A stretch of DNA of 47,448 nt from Yinghuangia elevatio. Lineage in GTDB: Bacteria; Actinomycetota; Actinomycetes; Streptomycetales; Streptomycetaceae. The position numbers and the translations under genes were made by a program. The stretch lies in the NCBI RefSeq assembly GCF_040649515.1, contig NZ_JBEZFP010000065.1:1-47448 (forward strand), in the 5' to 3' direction. Within the stretch, counting starts at the first letter, position 1. Every line of letters starts with the position of its first letter. The notes beneath the pieces were generated by a model that saw only the letters and a list, made by a program, of their open reading frames with translations, ran no database searches and was not told the origin of the DNA. Positions 30,133 through 38,466 of the stretch are shown one piece after another.

Positions 30133-31467
30133 CTAGGTATCCGGCTCGGCACTGCGCGGCCGATTTTTGGCTCCTCTGCCGTTGAGTACCTTCTGCGCTT
30201 TCCGTGTTTTCCGCTCCGTCCGCGTGCGGTCGGCACCACGAGGCTTTTGCCGCGCGCGCTCACCCGAAGCTGTGTCGACTCCTGCGATCTGGGCTGCTCG
30301 CGCTGCGGCTCCGGCGATGCCTGCCATGTTCGCGATGTCGACGTCGACTCCTGCGATCTGGGCTGCTCGCGCTGCGGCTCCGGCGATGCCTGCCATGTTC
30401 GCGATGTCGACGTTGGACGCGAGTATCTTGTGGACGCTGTCGAGAACATCGGTGAATCCGGCCGGAATATCGAACTTGGCGAGGTCCTTGGACAGCGAGT
30501 CGAGTGCGGGGGTGAGGGTCACGTGGTTCAGCACGTCGTTGTTCGACGCACCGATGGCACTGAGTGCGTTGTACAGCGGGCCAAAGCTGTCGATGCCGGA
30601 GGCGTTAGCTGCATTGAATACCGCCCCGAGGCTGTTGACGCCTGCGGCGTTGACCACGTCGTGGAGCGGTTGCAGCCTCTCGACAGCCATGGCGTTGATC
30701 GCGTTCGCGACCGCCTGCTGCTGACCCACGGCTCGCGCCACCGCGTCGCCCCGGAGCAGCACAGCGGTTGCGGCGACCGCGCGTTCGCCGGCAGGAGTGA
30801 GCGTGTCCGCGCGCAGTACGAAACCGGCTTGGTCGGCCAGGACGCGAAGCAGCTCTTCCCCGTCGGCACTCCGCCCCAGGCCATAGGCCCGGGCGTACGG
30901 GGCCACCCGTGCTGCGAGTTCACCGGTGTCGACCAGTCCGCGCTGGTCGGCGTCCGCTAGGACTCGGCCTACATGCCCGGCGTCCGCGCGAGCCTTGAGC
31001 AGGTCGACGATGGTGCGGTCGACGGTGGTCACCGGGAGCCCGTCGACCACTGTGATGTCCTCCGTGCCGACGCCCAGCACGTACAGGACGACCTCTCGGT
31101 CCCGTGTGGTGCGGCGGCGCGGTACGGAGATCTCCACGGAGTCGGCCGGGATGTCGCCGAGATGGTGGAGGCGACAGGCTGACGCGTGGGACACCACTCC
31201 CGAGCGTGCGTCCCCGAGAGCGCGCTGCCATGCGGGCGTCCCCGGGTCGAGCCGCAGCCATGCGACCTTGATCTCCTCATGAGCTGTGGGGGCGGTGCCA
31301 GCCATCTGATAGACGCCTCGCCCGGCGTGCCGCAGCAGGTCGGCGTCGACGAGCCGCGTCAGGTTCACACGCGATACTCCCGCTGCCTGTGCCTGCGCGG
31401 TCGTCACCAGGCCCCACTGCTCCGCAGCGAGCTCTCCTACAGCAGTCAGCGCTTTCGTCCGCTCCAT
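30133..31467 (-). CDS. abiEi: AbiEi-type antitoxin with repetitive C-terminal extension
   Basis: A 444-residue protein. Residues 1-55 are the winged helix of AbiEi antitoxins (LAAEQWGLVTTAQAQAAGVS). The central part (VEISVPRRRTTRDREVVLYV; VDRTIVDLLKARADAGHVGR) matches the antitoxin domain. From about residue 230 an unusual extension follows: repeated Asn/Ala/Gly-rich units (VNAAGVNSLGAVFNAANASG), then an exact duplication of 23 residues starting VDIANMAGIAG, then a Lys/Arg-rich tail. Typical AbiEi proteins lack this. ATG 31467 is leaderless, six bases after TACGAT, within an AACGCTG inverted repeat, so autorepression is likely. Confidence 0.8.
   Translation of the reverse strand: MERTKALTAVGELAAEQWGLVTTAQAQAAGVSRVNLTRLVDADLLRHAGRGVYQMAGTAPTAHEEIKVAWLRLDPGTPAWQRALGDARSGVVSHASACRLHHLGDIPADSVEISVPRRRTTRDREVVLYVLGVGTEDITVVDGLPVTTVDRTIVDLLKARADAGHVGRVLADADQRGLVDTGELAARVAPYARAYGLGRSADGEELLRVLADQAGFVLRADTLTPAGERAVAATAVLLRGDAVARAVGQQQAVANAINAMAVERLQPLHDVVNAAGVNSLGAVFNAANASGIDSFGPLYNALSAIGASNNDVLNHVTLTPALDSLSKDLAKFDIPAGFTDVLDSVHKILASNVDIANMAGIAGAAARAAQIAGVDVDIANMAGIAGAAARAAQIAGVDTASGERARQKPRGADRTRTERKTRKAQKVLNGRGAKNRPRSAEPDT
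30274..30411. repeat. two exact 69-bp tandem repeats
   Basis: 30274-30342 and 30343-30411 are identical over 69 bases, which is 23 codons of the AbiEi-like gene. The frame is kept. Confidence 0.9.
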
Positions 31468-31473
31468 ACAGCG

Positions 31474-31497
31474 ATCGTAACGCTGGTGCGCAGCGTT
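31474..31497 (-). promoter_or_regulatory. AbiEi promoter and autorepression operator
   Basis: AACGCTG (31479-31485) and CAGCGTT (31491-31497) form an inverted repeat with five bases between. The minus-strand -10, TACGAT (complement of 31474-31479), touches it. A second pair, CAGCGTT (31589) and AACGCTG (31617), lies upstream. Confidence 0.55.
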
Positions 31498-31763
31498 TGT
31501 ATCGGCCAGAGTGAAACAAATGCTGCACCATGTGACGTGTCTACCCGACAGGGCGTCCATTCAGAACCATGGCAGAACACCCGCGATGCAGCGTTCGTTT
31601 CATTCAGGGCGATACAAACGCTGCATGGAGCCCGACGCAGGGCCCGGCAGCTGACGCAGATCGCCCGCGAGCTCGCGCCCGGATCGGCCCGCGGACACCG
31701 CGGCCCCCAGGTATCTGATCGTCGACTATCCGGGCCATACGTGCGGGTGAGGCCGCTGCCGGG

Positions 31764-32009
31764 TCAGCGCAGGCGTCCGAGGTGGATGACGGTGACGCGG
31801 ACCTGCCGGTCGTTGATCTCGTAGAGCACGCGGTAGGCGCCGACGTGGATGTGCAGCAGGTCGGCGCTGCCGAACGCGCCGTCCGGCCGGGGGTTCTCCG
31901 CGAGGCGGTCGACGGCGGCGAACACTTGCCGCACGCCGGCGGGGTCGTCCTTGGCGAGACGTTCCGCCTGAGCGAGGGCCTCGGGTTCCCAGATGACCTC
32001 GTGGCTCAC
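31764..32009 (-). CDS. RelE/ParE-family toxin
   Basis: An 81-residue protein with the compact RelE/ParE pattern: VIWEPEALAQAERLAKDDPA, VFAAVDRLAENPRPDGAF, and a C-terminal strand pair HVGAYRVLYEINDRQVRVTVIHLGRL. RelE members cut mRNA on the ribosome; ParE members block gyrase. The short form and conserved Arg in AYRVLYEI favour RelE-type RNase activity. It overlaps the antitoxin gene by ATGA. Confidence 0.85.
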   Translation of the reverse strand: MSHEVIWEPEALAQAERLAKDDPAGVRQVFAAVDRLAENPRPDGAFGSADLLHIHVGAYRVLYEINDRQVRVTVIHLGRLR

Positions 32010-32290
32010 GCCTCGCGGCCCGCCTGGTCGGCGGCCGGGTCGTTGCCGAAGACGCGGCGGTAGGCCTCGTCGTGGGAGACGCCGGCGTCGTCGCCGCGGG
32101 CCTGGCGGGCGCGGTAGGCGGCGAGGGCGCGCATTTCCTGGAGTTCCAGGGCGTCGGCGGGGCTGACGAGTATGGCGATGGTCTGGCCGTGGTCGGTGAT
32201 CGCGACCGGTTCGCGGGTCGCGCTGACCTCCCGCGCGATAGCGCCCAGCTTGGCACGGGCCTCCACGATCGAATAGGTCGTCTCAGTCAT
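32006..32290 (-). CDS. Phd/YefM-family antitoxin
   Basis: A 94-residue protein (MTETTYSIVEARAKLGAIAR, then PVAITDHGQTIAILVSPADA) with the N-terminal Phd DNA-binding fold and a disordered C-terminal tail that would neutralise the toxin. ATG 32290 is chosen over 32299 because a TAATGT -10 lies seven bases upstream, indicating a leaderless start. The order antitoxin then toxin and the overlapping stop/start are typical. Confidence 0.85.
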   Translation of the reverse strand: MTETTYSIVEARAKLGAIAREVSATREPVAITDHGQTIAILVSPADALELQEMRALAAYRARQARGDDAGVSHDEAYRRVFGNDPAADQAGREA

Positions 32291-32314
32291 GCACACCACA
32301 TTACGGAAGTGTGC
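32291..32314 (-). promoter_or_regulatory. Phd-type promoter and operator
   Basis: GCACAC (32291-32296) and GTGTGC (32309-32314) form an inverted repeat around the minus-strand TAATGT -10 (complement of 32298-32303). The antitoxin probably binds here. Confidence 0.45.
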
Positions 32315-32351
32315 ACATCCGCGCTGGGAACCGGCGTGTGTCGCGGCGCTG

Positions 32352-32528
32352 TCAGCGAGGTGGTCGGGCCTGCTCGGGTAGCGGAGCGCCGATGTCCTGC
32401 TGCCACGCCCGGGCGGCGTGATCGGTGTGGAGCCAGGCCAGATGTCACCACAGGGCCTGGTCGGCGTCGTTGTCGCCGTGCTGGGGCCGGTAGGCGGCCC
32501 GGTGGGCTTCGCTGAGTGCGTCGCTCAC
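32352..32528 (-). pseudogene. small gene with in-frame stop
   Basis: GTG 32528 reads VSDALSEAHRAAYRPQHGDN DADQALW, meets TGA, and continues as HLAWLHTDHAARAWQQDIGA to a second stop at 32352. The TGA replaces what was probably TGG. The rest of 32315-32726 shows no other gene. Family unknown. Confidence 0.5.
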
Positions 32529-32726
32529 CCCGCATCCAGGGGGCGGCCGTTCCGGTGCCGATGAGGCGCAGCACCGCGTCGCGGCCGGTTTCGTGCAGGG
32601 CCTGCACGGTGGACCGCAGTGACCGCGGGTCGGCCCCATCTCGTCGCCGCACGGGTGGTGCGCGTTCGGTGAAGATGCTGTGCGGTGCGTGTAGTTGGGT
32701 CCCCACTTGCCTGGGCAGGCGCCACT

Positions 32727-32757
32727 GGGGGGCTTCCCCTGCGGCGGGAAGCCCCCC
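32727..32757 (-). terminator. 12-bp hairpin after the large secreted-protein gene
   Basis: GGGGGGCTTCCC pairs perfectly with GGGAAGCCCCCC around a seven-base loop, 22 bases beyond the stop at 32779. A strong terminator stem, though without a T-tract. Confidence 0.65.
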
Positions 32758-32778
32758 AGCATTAGGCACTTCGACTGA

Positions 32779-35700
32779 CTACCAACCGCTTCCTATACGT
32801 ACAGGATTTTTGTTGCGACTCATGAGCCAGAGCTCGTCATATTCGCCGCTGCGGGCGATGATGTCTGTCTCGCCGTCGTTGTCCCAGTCGGTCGCACCTA
32901 CGAACGATGATTCCTTGATGAGGAGCCAATCATCTAGCGATCCCACTTCGGTAGGTGCGCCGTTTTGGGGGTAGTAGGTTACAAAAGCTCCCCTGACGCC
33001 GACTATTCCCGGGGTGCCTGAACTGTTCCAGTCTGCGATGCTGGCAACGAAACCGCCGCCCGAATCCGTTACGGGCCCCCACCCGGAACCTATCTGGATG
33101 CGTGGCTTGCCGCTGGGCGCCATTTTTCCTTCACCAGGATAGAGCCAGAGGATACCTGCGGAGTCGTTTACAACGATGTCGACGTTTCCGTCGCGGTTGT
33201 AGTCGGAAATGTCCCCGAACTGGAAGCCATTCCAGCCAGATCCTATCTGCACTCGCGGTCGGGAACTGGGTGCACGCTTGCCTTCGCCTGGGTAGAACCA
33301 CAGATTACCGTTCGCATTATCGCGAGCGACTATCCCTGGTGCGCCGGTGCGTCCCCAGTCGCCGAGGCCGGCAATGCTGAAGTTCTGCCAGCCGGTACCT
33401 ATGAGCACCCGCGGGATTCCAGCGGGGCCTCGAGTCCCTGCTCCAGGGTAGAGCCACAGGTCACCGTTGGATCCGTCCTTCGCGATGATGTCCTTCTTGC
33501 CGTCCCGATCCCAGTCGATCAGTCCGCCCAGAATGTAGTCAGCATCTGTGCAGGGCGCAAGGCACGGTTTTTCTCTGATTTCGTCGGTTGGATATGCGGC
33601 GCTGCATCGACCGCTCGACGTCGGGTACGCTACGTCGGTGTTGGCTTCCCACCTGATGCAACCATTTTCTGTGATCAGCTTAGTGTAGTAGTACTGCGTC
33701 CCTAGGGGAGTCAACGGCTCGGGCGCCGAGCGACTATAGGAGTTCTGAGTTGGGTAGCCCAGCCAGCTGGCCTCTCCTCCGATATCTTGGTAAAATCCTG
33801 TCCCCTCCGAGACGATTCGCACGCCTGATGCCGGAGTCAAATAGACGAAGTATTCCCCCATGTCTGGGTGGCTGAATTCTTGGACCATTCCCCTGCCGTC
33901 GCGGGAGCGCGCATCCGAGACCGGGTACCCGAGGTTGGACTGCTCCCATCCGCCAGCCGCCCAGGCCAATCGGATGGCACCGGTCACAGACCACGCCCCA
34001 GTCTCCGGGGTCCAGTAAATCGAGGCGTCGGAGAAGTCGACGTTGGGCTTCTTGAAGTGGTTGGCGTAGCCAGCCCCCTGGTCGACGTAGAACTCGTCGG
34101 TGGTCGGGTAGCCCAGGCCTGTTTCCCAGCCGAGCGCAGCCCACTTGTCGCGGATGGGTCCTTGGACGGACCACGCCCCGAACTGCGGGGTCCAATAGAT
34201 GGATGCGCCGCCGCCGTTGTAGCGGGTGAAGTGGTTGAACCGGCCGATGCCGTCGGGGGTTGCCACCTCGTCGGTGGTGGGGTAGCCGAGGCCACCGGTC
34301 TCCCAGCCTTGCGCTGCCCATTTGGCGCGGATGGCGCCGCGGATGTCGTGGGCGCCGAGGTCGGACTTCCAGTAGATGGAGGCGGCAGCTCCGTCGGGCA
34401 TGCGGAAGTGGTTGAAGCGACCCACGCTGTCAGGTGTGGGGGTTTCGTCGGTGGTGGGGTAGCCCAGTGGGCCGGCCTGTGCGCCCAGTGCTCCCCATTT
34501 GGCGCGGATGTTCCCGCCGATCTGGTGGGCGCCGGTGGGTTGGCTCCAGTAGATGGAGCTGGCGTTCGCGAAGTGCTGGAATTCGCCTTGGTCGTCGGGC
34601 GTGACGTCGAAATCCCCAGTCGGGTTGCCCTGTGTTCCGGGGCCTCCGAGGCTTTCGTATTTGTTCAGGATGGCTCCGCAGACCGGGTAGTTCCCGAAAA
34701 CCTTGCACGTGCCTTTCCCGTTGGGGATGGGAACCCACGGTACCGGCTGAGCCGGGGGGTTGTAGGTCGTTACGTAGAACTTGTCCCCGCTGATGACGCG
34801 CATGCCTTGGTAGAAGGCGACGTTGAGCATGGCATTTCCGGCGCGCTGGTTGTCCTCCTTCTTTACAGGGCGCACCGAGTAGTTTACCCCTGCGTTCCTG
34901 GCGCCCTCTGCGGTGGTTTTGAAGGGGTACTCGTCGCAGTCGTACGTGTAGACGCCTTGAGCGTTTTGCGTGTAGCGCTGCCCGGGCGTGTTCCAGTAGC
35001 GCCGACAGCTGGAGACTGCCGTGCTGGTGTTGTCAGTGATCTGCTGCCTGTCTGTTGTCGGGTGAAGTCGGGTCAGCGGTAGCCCCGAGCCGATGCCGCC
35101 GGGAATCTTTTTGTATGTCCCGGCGGGCATGGTTGATGTGGGGTTATCAAGCGCGGCGTAGATGTGTGCGGCGGTTTCTTGGACCGTGACATCAGCGCGG
35201 TTGATCGAAAAGATCTCTGTGGCCTTGTTGAAGACACAGCCGGAGCTGACCGCAACGTACGTCGCCTCGTCGCAGCGGAATTGATTGTCGGCAAACCTCG
35301 TGCCGAGCTCGGAGACGCCGTTGATTGCGATGTCCCCCTTGAAGTTGTAGAACGCCACCTGGTCGACGCCTGTACCGCTGGTCGAAACGGCCGGGTTGAA
35401 CTCGACGTAGGTGAGACCCGAGCTCTTCCAGTTGGCCAGGGAAAGGTAGGCGCCGTTGTTGGGGTCCGGGTTGCAGCTACCGGAACAGGTCAAGTCGAGC
35501 CTCATCATGCGGCTGTCGTCCACGGTGCCGATGGTTTTCCAGTCGTCCAGCTTCATGTTGAACTGGATTTTGCGCTGCGAGTTGTAGCTGATGCGCCCGA
35601 TCGTCACGACCGTGAATTCGTCACGGCCGATTTCCGTGCAGTTGTCTCCGACCCCGGTACACACCGGCGGGCATGTGCCGGCACACCTCCAGTTCTTGAG

Positions 35701-36378
35701 GACGAACTCTTTTACGCTGCAGTAGTAGCGGTGGCTGTACGCCAAGCCCCATGGGTCGGCCGCGTCCTGGTTGCTCTTGCACTGGTCGTACGTGAGATCA
35801 GAGAGGGTGTTGTCCGGGGTAGGCCCTGCGCGCGGTGTGATGCCGCCCGGCGCTGTCAGGTGCTCGACCTGTCGAGCACTTTCTGCGCGTCGCTGGATCT
35901 GCTCTGGCGTTTCCAGACGTACTGCCGAATCCGCGTCAACGACGCCAGGGATCGGCGGTGGGGCATTGGGGTCTACGACCTCCTCGAGCGTTCCGGCGTA
36001 TCCCGGTATCTCACCTGGAACGGGCACTGTGGTGGTCGGCGGCGTCGTGGTCACCGTGGATGGTGATGGGGCCGTCGGCATGGTCCCCGACGGGGTGGTG
36101 GGTCTCGCATCGGGAGGAGGTTCTGAGCTGTGAGCCTCCTCATCGGGGCTTACCGAGGCAGTTGGCGAGGGCTGCACCGACGGCGGGGTTCCCCCGGTGG
36201 CGGGGCTTTCCGGAGATGGAGCGGCCGTGGCAGTTGGTGCTCCAATCATGGTGGCGGTGGGGGTTGCTGGAGGGTTGTCCTCGCCCGCGGCCGCCGGGAC
36301 GGCCCCGCCTGCGAACAGTGCGGCAACCATTGACAACACGACGAAGCCCCGCGTTGGTTGTTTGGCTCTATATCTCAT
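32779..36378 (-). CDS. secreted NucA/NucB-like nuclease with LGFP and FG-GAP repeats
   Basis: A 1199-residue exported protein. Residues 1-31 are a signal peptide (FVVLSMVAALFAGGAVPAAA). Residues 35-120 are a Pro/Thr/Ser-rich linker, likely crossing the wall. A Cys-rich region follows. CDEYPF near residue 478, then VNYSVRPVKKEDNQRAGNAM and GDKFYVTTY, match the NucA/NucB DNase family. Residues about 590-880 contain five LGFP-type repeats (LGYPTTDE, IYWTPQFGAW), known cell-wall or glycan-binding modules. Residues about 945-1199 hold FG-GAP/VCBS repeats with DxDxDG calcium loops (DWDRDGKKD, DYNRDGNVD, DWDNDGETD). Substrate DNA outside the cell is inferred. The divergent gene at 36567 may encode its inhibitor. 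Confidence 0.8.
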   Translation of the reverse strand: MRYRAKQPTRGFVVLSMVAALFAGGAVPAAAGEDNPPATPTATMIGAPTATAAPSPESPATGGTPPSVQPSPTASVSPDEEAHSSEPPPDARPTTPSGTMPTAPSPSTVTTTPPTTTVPVPGEIPGYAGTLEEVVDPNAPPPIPGVVDADSAVRLETPEQIQRRAESARQVEHLTAPGGITPRAGPTPDNTLSDLTYDQCKSNQDAADPWGLAYSHRYYCSVKEFVLKNWRCAGTCPPVCTGVGDNCTEIGRDEFTVVTIGRISYNSQRKIQFNMKLDDWKTIGTVDDSRMMRLDLTCSGSCNPDPNNGAYLSLANWKSSGLTYVEFNPAVSTSGTGVDQVAFYNFKGDIAINGVSELGTRFADNQFRCDEATYVAVSSGCVFNKATEIFSINRADVTVQETAAHIYAALDNPTSTMPAGTYKKIPGGIGSGLPLTRLHPTTDRQQITDNTSTAVSSCRRYWNTPGQRYTQNAQGVYTYDCDEYPFKTTAEGARNAGVNYSVRPVKKEDNQRAGNAMLNVAFYQGMRVISGDKFYVTTYNPPAQPVPWVPIPNGKGTCKVFGNYPVCGAILNKYESLGGPGTQGNPTGDFDVTPDDQGEFQHFANASSIYWSQPTGAHQIGGNIRAKWGALGAQAGPLGYPTTDETPTPDSVGRFNHFRMPDGAAASIYWKSDLGAHDIRGAIRAKWAAQGWETGGLGYPTTDEVATPDGIGRFNHFTRYNGGGASIYWTPQFGAWSVQGPIRDKWAALGWETGLGYPTTDEFYVDQGAGYANHFKKPNVDFSDASIYWTPETGAWSVTGAIRLAWAAGGWEQSNLGYPVSDARSRDGRGMVQEFSHPDMGEYFVYLTPASGVRIVSEGTGFYQDIGGEASWLGYPTQNSYSRSAPEPLTPLGTQYYYTKLITENGCIRWEANTDVAYPTSSGRCSAAYPTDEIREKPCLAPCTDADYILGGLIDWDRDGKKDIIAKDGSNGDLWLYPGAGTRGPAGIPRVLIGTGWQNFSIAGLGDWGRTGAPGIVARDNANGNLWFYPGEGKRAPSSRPRVQIGSGWNGFQFGDISDYNRDGNVDIVVNDSAGILWLYPGEGKMAPSGKPRIQIGSGWGPVTDSGGGFVASIADWNSSGTPGIVGVRGAFVTYYPQNGAPTEVGSLDDWLLIKESSFVGATDWDNDGETDIIARSGEYDELWLMSRNKNPVRIGSGW

Positions 36379-36566
36379 CGGTTTCCGCTTCTATAAAACT
36401 ACCGAAGCGTCGGTTGGCGCTTCGGGGCGAAATATAGAGCCTGCGTGCGACAAGCGGCCACGGGGTAAAAATTTGACGAAAAGGCGTAATTGATTTCTTT
36501 TCATCCCTGCTGCGGGCAAAGTACCCAGAACCTATAGTCGCGTATTTTGTAGGGATTTCCATTGGC
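36379..36566. promoter_or_regulatory. AT-richer divergent promoter region
   Basis: The 188 bases between the nuclease gene and the 36567 gene are clearly less GC-rich than their surroundings, with stretches such as TTCTATAAAACT and GCGTATTTTGTAGGG that could serve as -10 regions in both directions. A GGAAA ribosome site precedes ATG 36378. Confidence 0.4.
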
Positions 36567-37097
36567 ATGTCGAGTGCGTTGGGGTACATTGGTCGATCCG
36601 GTGGTGACAACAAGGCAGGAGTGCACAAAATCATGCTTGTCTCGGCGGTGGACGATCGGCCGCTAGTGAGCCACGGGCGGGTCTACGTGGTCGACCGCGA
36701 CGCGGATTACCCGGTTCAGGGAGACGAGATCCTGATAGGGGCTGTCGCTTCCGTCAAGCCTTCTGCGCTTGCCTTGCTCTCGGCGGGAAACGATTTCTAT
36801 CCAGCTGTGCGCCTGGAACTATGGGACGGTCAGCCGGTTCTCCCGCCCGGCCGGTGGGATGCCGTCGAAACGACCAATTTGACTCTTTTGCACGGCAAGA
36901 TCCGCCTGGCAAACAGTGTTGGAATGCAGTACCTGGAGCCGGGATTCGCTATTCCACCCGGGAACTATGCAGTCCGCGTATGCTGCCGTGGTCGCGAACG
37001 GGCACCCCATGGGGAGGAGATACCGCAGCACGTGCCGCTCGATCCGCAGGAGCACTGGCTGATTCAGTTTTCGCCAGAATCCCTGACTGAGTTTTAA
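36567..37097 (+). CDS. beta-rich cytoplasmic protein, possible ComJ/Nin-type nuclease inhibitor
   Basis: A 176-residue protein without signal peptide or membrane span. The core alternates short hydrophobic strands (RPLVSHGRVYVVDRDADYPV; AVRLELWDGQPVLPPGRWDA; TNLTLLHGKIRLANSVGMQY), ending FAIPPGNYAVRVCCRGRE. The last pattern (Pro, Gly, Asn-Tyr, strand) resembles the C-terminal part of ComJ/Nin, which inhibits the NucA nuclease in Bacillus. Its divergent position beside a NucA/NucB-domain gene supports that reading, but I cannot verify homology. ATG 36567, GTG 36621 and ATG 36633 are alternative starts; the last has AGGAG upstream. Confidence 0.5.
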   Translation: MSSALGYIGRSGGDNKAGVHKIMLVSAVDDRPLVSHGRVYVVDRDADYPVQGDEILIGAVASVKPSALALLSAGNDFYPAVRLELWDGQPVLPPGRWDAVETTNLTLLHGKIRLANSVGMQYLEPGFAIPPGNYAVRVCCRGRERAPHGEEIPQHVPLDPQEHWLIQFSPESLTEF

Positions 37098-37439
37098 GGC
37101 TGTTGGGTGCTCGCAAGGTGGGGCGCCTTGTGGCACGGCGCCGCCATCTTCGCTGCCGCAGACCGCCGTCACGGCCTTCTCGAAACTCGTGCAAATTTCG
37201 CTGATGTAAAACTCGTCCAAGTCGTCGAGGCAGCGCGGACTTAGCTTGCCGTTCAACCTCCGCCGCGTCATTGCTTCTCTTGTCAAAGCACGCGCTGCGG
37301 CAGGCGTCCGGTGAAGTCTTCCTCCACCAACAGGTTCCCGTCGTAGGGGCGGCGCGGCCGCGGACACCGTCATCGAGGAGGTCACCGCGCCCAGGACGAT
37401 CACCTCGTGCTCAACTGGCGGGTAGCAAATCTCCCCGGC
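37098..37439. other. no clear gene
   Basis: A minus-strand frame (MTRRRLNGKLSPRCLDDLDE) is open here but continues through the gene at 36567-37097 and lacks a ribosome site. Nothing else is supported. Confidence 0.4.
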
Positions 37440-37650
37440 GCACCTCGGCGAATACGTGGAACTGCCCCACCGGCTGATCTGGGACGCCCAGGGGCTCCTC
37501 GCGCAGATCGCCAACACGGATAGCGACGTCCGCCCGCCTCCTGGCCGACGCCGCGAAGTACGCCGGGGGACTGCGCGCACTCCTGGTGGAACAAGCCGCC
37601 GGAGAGCGTGAACTGCGCGCACTTCACACAGGTTGGCCGCTGCGCCGGGC
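37440..37650 (+). pseudogene. relic coding segment
   Basis: Two frames together read LGEYVELPHRLIWDAQGLLA with QIANTDSDVR, and then LLADAAKYAGGLRALLVEQA with AGERELRALHTG. A frame change is needed near 37535. It appears to be a remnant of a helical plasmid-type protein. Confidence 0.4.
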
Positions 37651-38436
37651 GCGCCGACTCGTGACGAGGTCGTGCCAGCGCTGCCGGGTGGCGGGCTCGC
37701 CGTCGATCCACCGGGTACGAGTGCGGTGGTCGAGTGCGCGGTCGATCATGAAGTACGCGATGTCGGTGTAGTAGGCGTAGTCGCCGCCGCTGGTCAGCGC
37801 TCCGAGCCGGTTGATGGTGCCGGCAGCGTCGCGGTACGCCCCCGCCACCGCCTGCTGGAAGGTCACCACCAGGTCGAGGGTGGGTTCCTGGGTGGCGGCG
37901 AGCCCGGCAACGCGCATCCGCGTACGCAGCACTTCGACCCGGGCGCCGAAGTCGGCCACGGGGATGTGTCCGGCGTCGCGGGTGAGTTCGGCGAGTTCCA
38001 GCGTGAATCCGGTCGCGCGTAGGTCCAGCCCGGTCAGCAGCTGGTGGGCGAGGTCGATTTCGTCGTCGGCCAGGCCGGGGTCGGTGAACGCGAGGACGAA
38101 GGCGCGGTGCGTTTGCGAGGTGGCGCGTTCGCCGGCGATGCCGTGCTGTTCGGCTTCGTCGCGGGCGGCGCCGTACGCCGCGGCCGCGGCGTCGATGTCG
38201 CCTTGGAGCCACAGGACGTCGCCTTCGACACGGTGGTGGCGGCCTTCCCAGCCGAGGGTGCGGGCGACATCGAGGGCGGTGGGGAAGTCTCCGGCGAGGC
38301 GGGCGAGGTGGGCCAGGCCTCGGCGTGCGGCGGGGGCGAGGCGGCCGCCGCCTGCGGCGACGATGCGCATGCCGCGGGCAGATGCGGCGGACCGGCCCAG
38401 GTCCCGCAGGGCCTTGGCCTCGTAGTAGACGGCCAT
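37624..38436 (-). CDS. TPR-like C-terminal part of a regulator, 5-prime end lost
   Basis: The 270 residues form repeated helix pairs typical of tetratricopeptide-like domains (MAVYYEAKALRDLGRSAASA; GDIDAAAAAYGAARDEAEQH; DYAYYTDIAYFMIDRALD). In Streptomyces such domains usually follow an N-terminal XRE helix-turn-helix. No HTH is found upstream: coding-like sequence continues past 38436 (PGLSNLLPPDLEE) into a truncated Rep-like gene on the other strand. The start is therefore probably artificial and the gene a remnant. Confidence 0.5.
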   Translation of the reverse strand: MAVYYEAKALRDLGRSAASARGMRIVAAGGGRLAPAARRGLAHLARLAGDFPTALDVARTLGWEGRHHRVEGDVLWLQGDIDAAAAAYGAARDEAEQHGIAGERATSQTHRAFVLAFTDPGLADDEIDLAHQLLTGLDLRATGFTLELAELTRDAGHIPVADFGARVEVLRTRMRVAGLAATQEPTLDLVVTFQQAVAGAYRDAAGTINRLGALTSGGDYAYYTDIAYFMIDRALDHRTRTRWIDGEPATRQRWHDLVTSRRARRSGQPV

Positions 38437-38466
38437 CTCCTCCAGGTCGGGCGGGAGGAGGTTGGA

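Noticed and set aside
29200..30960. Rightward open frame antisense to AbiEii and AbiEi
   Set aside because: The opposite strand has recognisable domains and codon use; this is a high-GC shadow.
36819..37622. Leftward open frame overlapping the possible inhibitor gene
   Set aside because: It runs through the whole antiparallel gene and has no ribosome site; at most a short relic near 37100-37270.
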